NCBI GenBank assembly: GCA_020523885.1 | Contig: JAJAPY010000004.1 | Location: 166,275-230,274 of the forward strand | DNA length: 64,000 nucleotides | From: Candidatus Liberimonas magnetica | Lineage (GTDB): Bacteria; Elusimicrobiota; Endomicrobiia; Endomicrobiales; JAFGIL01 | Direction: 5' to 3' | Part shown: positions 61,572 through 64,000 of the stretch, one piece after another | Position numbering within the stretch: the stretch's first letter is position 1 | How the letters are laid out: each line of letters starts with the position of its first letter | Program-made: the position numbers and the translations under genes | Notes under the pieces: model-generated | What the model saw: only the letters and a program-made list of their open reading frames with translations | Databases searched by the model: none | Told to the model about the DNA's origin: nothing

Positions 61572-62297
61572 TTACGGTATTGAAACAGCTGTGCGCATCT
61601 CGTTTATGTCTCCTGCCTTGATCACGGTTGCACCTCCGCTACTAATTGTAGGATTTGCCACATAGGTTATGTTTGTCCCTGTTGCAGCATTTACTGCTTG
61701 ATTAAGAGCGGTCCTGGTATCATTAAAATCTGTTGCCTGAATGATGTTTCCTGCTACAGGTGTCCGTGTATAACCGTAAGCAGCAAGCCCCCTAACAGCC
61801 CTTACAGTATCTATACGGGTTCTAAGTTCGGTAAGGTGTGCTACTTTTGCCTGTGTAGTGCCCGCTGTAACGGTCGGATTGTCTGTCCACGCCGGAAGAG
61901 CAGCTACAGTTATGGATACTGCAGCCGCGGTAGTGCATTGCCTTTGAGCCTCTGTCTGGTTAGCGCCGCTATCATAAGTATATACCGTGAAAGTGTTCGA
62001 CCCGGCAGTTAATGCACCTGACGGCCGAAAAGTTATGTTAACACCTGAACCGCACATATTTTTAAAACAGTTTATACTATCCTTATACCTATAAGTAATA
62101 CTCGTAGCGCCTGTAATAACGACTCGAGCATCGTTTATATTTCCACTACCAGCAGTAGCAGTAAACAGTATAAAAGGCCTTGAATTATAAGTCGTACCGG
62201 CACTTGTACTTACAAAACTCGGATTGCCGGATTTAGAATATAGCGCAGAATTTAATAATAACAAAAATGCCAGAGATAAACTTATTCTATTTTTCAT
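61572..62297 (-). CDS. secreted protein with repeated A-H-L-x-E-L-R type motif
   Basis: 241 residues from the ATG at 62297; this start gives a signal peptide (MKNRISLSLAFLLLLNSALYS), whereas the longer frame puts 19 codons of another gene's sequence in front. Residues about 20-125 are a beta-rich domain (FVSTSAGTTYNSRPFILFTATAG). The C-terminal third has a repeated helical motif, VAHLTELRTRIDTVRA, then IQATDFNDTRTALNQA and IKAGDINEMRTAVSIP, seen at the ends of many secreted proteins whose role is unclear. It overlaps the upstream membrane TPR gene by 11 bases and ends 6 bases from the transposon. Function unknown. Confidence 0.75.
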   Translation of the reverse strand: MKNRISLSLAFLLLLNSALYSKSGNPSFVSTSAGTTYNSRPFILFTATAGSGNINDARVVITGATSITYRYKDSINCFKNMCGSGVNITFRPSGALTAGSNTFTVYTYDSGANQTEAQRQCTTAAAVSITVAALPAWTDNPTVTAGTTQAKVAHLTELRTRIDTVRAVRGLAAYGYTRTPVAGNIIQATDFNDTRTALNQAVNAATGTNITYVANPTISSGGATVIKAGDINEMRTAVSIP

Positions 62298-64000
62298 ATA
62301 CCATACTCCCATAAATGGCATTTTTATCATATATCGGCCATTTATTTTTGGCAAATACCCCTGCCATCAAACTTGTTGTTTCTTCGGCTTTCTTTTTATT
62401 TCCTGATTCCTGATATACATCTATCAAGTTAAGCCAGGCTTCGGTATAATCAGGTTTTAGTTGAACAGCTATTTCGTAGTCATCGATCGCTTTTTTAAAA
62501 TCTTTCATTTTCGCATAAGCCGAACCAAGGTTGTTATATGCATAAGGGTCCGGTTCTATTTGTATACTTTTTTCTAATAGCCATGCCGTTCCCTTATAAT
62601 TTTTCTCTTCCCAGGAAATGCTTGCAAAATTGTCCAAAGCCTCTTTTGTAGGGTTAACAAAGATAACTTTTGTATAAAATTTTTTTGCAACTCTAAAGTT
62701 TCCAAGTTTTTGATGACAGAGTCCAATAAAATTCCAGACATCCAATGTTTTATAAAGACGGTTTAGCTTGTTAATACCCTCAAACTGAACAAGCGCTTCT
62801 CTCCATTTTTCTTGAGCATTATAAGCAAGCCCCAGGTTATATCTTGCCCTTATGTTGTCAGGGGCTTTTTGTACTGCATCAAAATACAATGAATACATAT
62901 CCTTGAAAACAGGATTTCTTCCCAGTGTAAGTACTCCATATAAAAGAACTATAAAGACTGAAGCTATAATATTTATCGGTACTTTATACCTATATGCTTC
63001 TAACGTTATATCCAACTTAAAAATCAGCGCGGAAAGGATTATGCTGATACCTATCATGGGCAGGTATAGATAACGGTCTGCCACAGTATTAGGTAAAGGT
63101 ATAATATTGCTTACCGGTAAATACATTAAAATAGAGAAACCCAAACCAAAGAACAATAATTTATTTTCTGATTTTTCGTATTTCTTTATAACAGAATAAA
63201 TGAAATATCCTATTAACAATACGCCAATAACCGGTATAAGGAATTTTAGACTCGCTGCTGATCTCGGTAATTCTATCAAATAATCAAAAGATAAATTAAA
63301 TGGCCATACTATTATAGATAAATAGTGAAAGAACGATAAAAATATTGTGCTAATATATGCAAAAACCGAAGATAGCGGTGAAGTATTGTCTTTAATATTA
63401 ACAAATATGGCTTTATTTAATATATAACTGAAACGATCGGACCAAAAATAAATCAAGAAAACCGCAGTTACCGTAACAAATATAATAATTATTGCTTTTT
63501 GAATATATGAAGTTGTTTCTTTCTGATATATGCTAATATACAATAAAAGAACAACCGGTAAAGTTATGCATATTTCTTTAGAAAAAAGCGCTAAAACAAA
63601 TGAAACAGATGATATTAAGTAAAACCACTTAGAACCATTTAAGGCTAGAATAAAAAAAACCAGAGAAACCAGATAAAATAAAGTACTTAAAACATCAGCT
63701 CTAAATGAAGCTACATTCACTGCTTCTGCCTGTACCGGATGAAGGGCAAAAATCAGGCCTGAAAAAAAAGATATCTTAAAAACCGGCAGATTAATTCCAG
63801 ATTTTTTTACAAGTAAAAATACAAGAAAAGCAACCAGCACAGAGTTAAAACAATGCAAAACCAGGTTTGTAAAATGATATCCTATTGCCCTATTCTTCCA
63901 TACATGATTGTCGAGCATCAACGAAATAACCGTTAAAGGCCTTGCTGCGGATTTGGCACCATATAACGGCAATGCTCCCACAGGCCCAAAGTAGGCTTTA
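62287..64000 (-). CDS. polytopic membrane protein with C-terminal TPR repeats (5' end beyond window)
   Basis: At least 570 residues; the frame is still open at the right edge (YFGPVGALPLYG), so the start lies outside. About nine or ten TM helices are visible, with a periplasmic N-terminal region (AARPLTVISLMLDNHVWKNRAIGYHFTNLVLHCFN, two blocks) resembling the GT-C/TMTC-like mannosyltransferase-type proteins that carry TPRs. About five TPR units end the protein (YNLGLAYNAQEKWREALVQFEG, CHQKLGNFRVAKKFYTKV, NNLGSAYAKMKDFKKAIDDYE). A lipid-linked sugar transfer role is the best guess. Its last codons overlap the secreted-protein gene. Confidence 0.82.
   Translation of the reverse strand, partial: KAYFGPVGALPLYGAKSAARPLTVISLMLDNHVWKNRAIGYHFTNLVLHCFNSVLVAFLVFLLVKKSGINLPVFKISFFSGLIFALHPVQAEAVNVASFRADVLSTLFYLVSLVFFILALNGSKWFYLISSVSFVLALFSKEICITLPVVLLLYISIYQKETTSYIQKAIIIIFVTVTAVFLIYFWSDRFSYILNKAIFVNIKDNTSPLSSVFAYISTIFLSFFHYLSIIVWPFNLSFDYLIELPRSAASLKFLIPVIGVLLIGYFIYSVIKKYEKSENKLLFFGLGFSILMYLPVSNIIPLPNTVADRYLYLPMIGISIILSALIFKLDITLEAYRYKVPINIIASVFIVLLYGVLTLGRNPVFKDMYSLYFDAVQKAPDNIRARYNLGLAYNAQEKWREALVQFEGINKLNRLYKTLDVWNFIGLCHQKLGNFRVAKKFYTKVIFVNPTKEALDNFASISWEEKNYKGTAWLLEKSIQIEPDPYAYNNLGSAYAKMKDFKKAIDDYEIAVQLKPDYTEAWLNLIDVYQESGNKKKAEETTSLMAGVFAKNKWPIYDKNAIYGSMVYEK

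Overview
The window looks like a chromosomal segment of an uncultured, Gram-negative bacterium. Outer-membrane signs are a TonB receptor, a PorV-like barrel with LysM domains and long secreted proteins. Intergenic regions are rich in dispersed palindromes. One enormous secreted/membrane ORF (up to 3495 codons) carries a mixture of domains that I associate with candidate phyla such as Omnitrophota or Elusimicrobiota; that placement is an inference with low confidence.

Layout. 1-14.1 kb (minus): two tandem paralogous secreted proteins, the giant ORF, and a TonB-dependent receptor. 14.2-21.6 kb (plus): a promoter, a good match to the fluoride (crcB) riboswitch, then six genes of a membrane-bound group-4 hydrogenase/complex I-like module. 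Its large subunit has Ser where the Ni-Fe Cys ligands should be, so it looks like an energy-converting-hydrogenase-related (Ehr) ion pump rather than a hydrogenase. 21.6-30.9 kb: two orphan PstS-like binding proteins, a cyclophilin/DJ-1 fusion, a membrane metalloprotease overlapping a dolichol-kinase-like gene, an ABC exporter split by a decayed REP-associated transposase, and a polysaccharide deacetylase. 31-37 kb (minus): a chemosensory cluster CheW-MCP-CheR-CheB-Hpt without CheA. 37.8-43.2 kb: a periplasmic binding protein, a CheY, two tandem receiver-TM-beta-propeller proteins and a coiled-coil histidine kinase. 43.2-50.7 kb (minus): a GEMM-type cyclic-dinucleotide riboswitch with a terminator, followed by a 1672-residue FN3 surface protein and a PorV/LysM outer-membrane protein.

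50.7-54.2 kb: tRNA-Ser(GGA) flanked by tRNA fragments, then thyX, an ftsB-like gene and enolase, with palindrome clusters between them. 54.2-64 kb (minus): a compact overlapping cassette (cobalamin radical SAM, SPASM radical SAM, SGNH/TPR, GT2, HprK-like kinase). An intact Y1-transposase element sits at its head, abutting the start codon of the first cassette gene. Upstream of the element are a secreted protein and a membrane TPR protein cut by the window edge.

The points most worth following are the fluoride riboswitch on the Ehr-like operon, the GEMM riboswitch (with an A at the ligand-discriminating position by my alignment) on the surface-protein operon, the receiver-TM-propeller pair, and the radical SAM/HprK-like cassette. 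All calls come from reading sequence; no database search or folding program was run.
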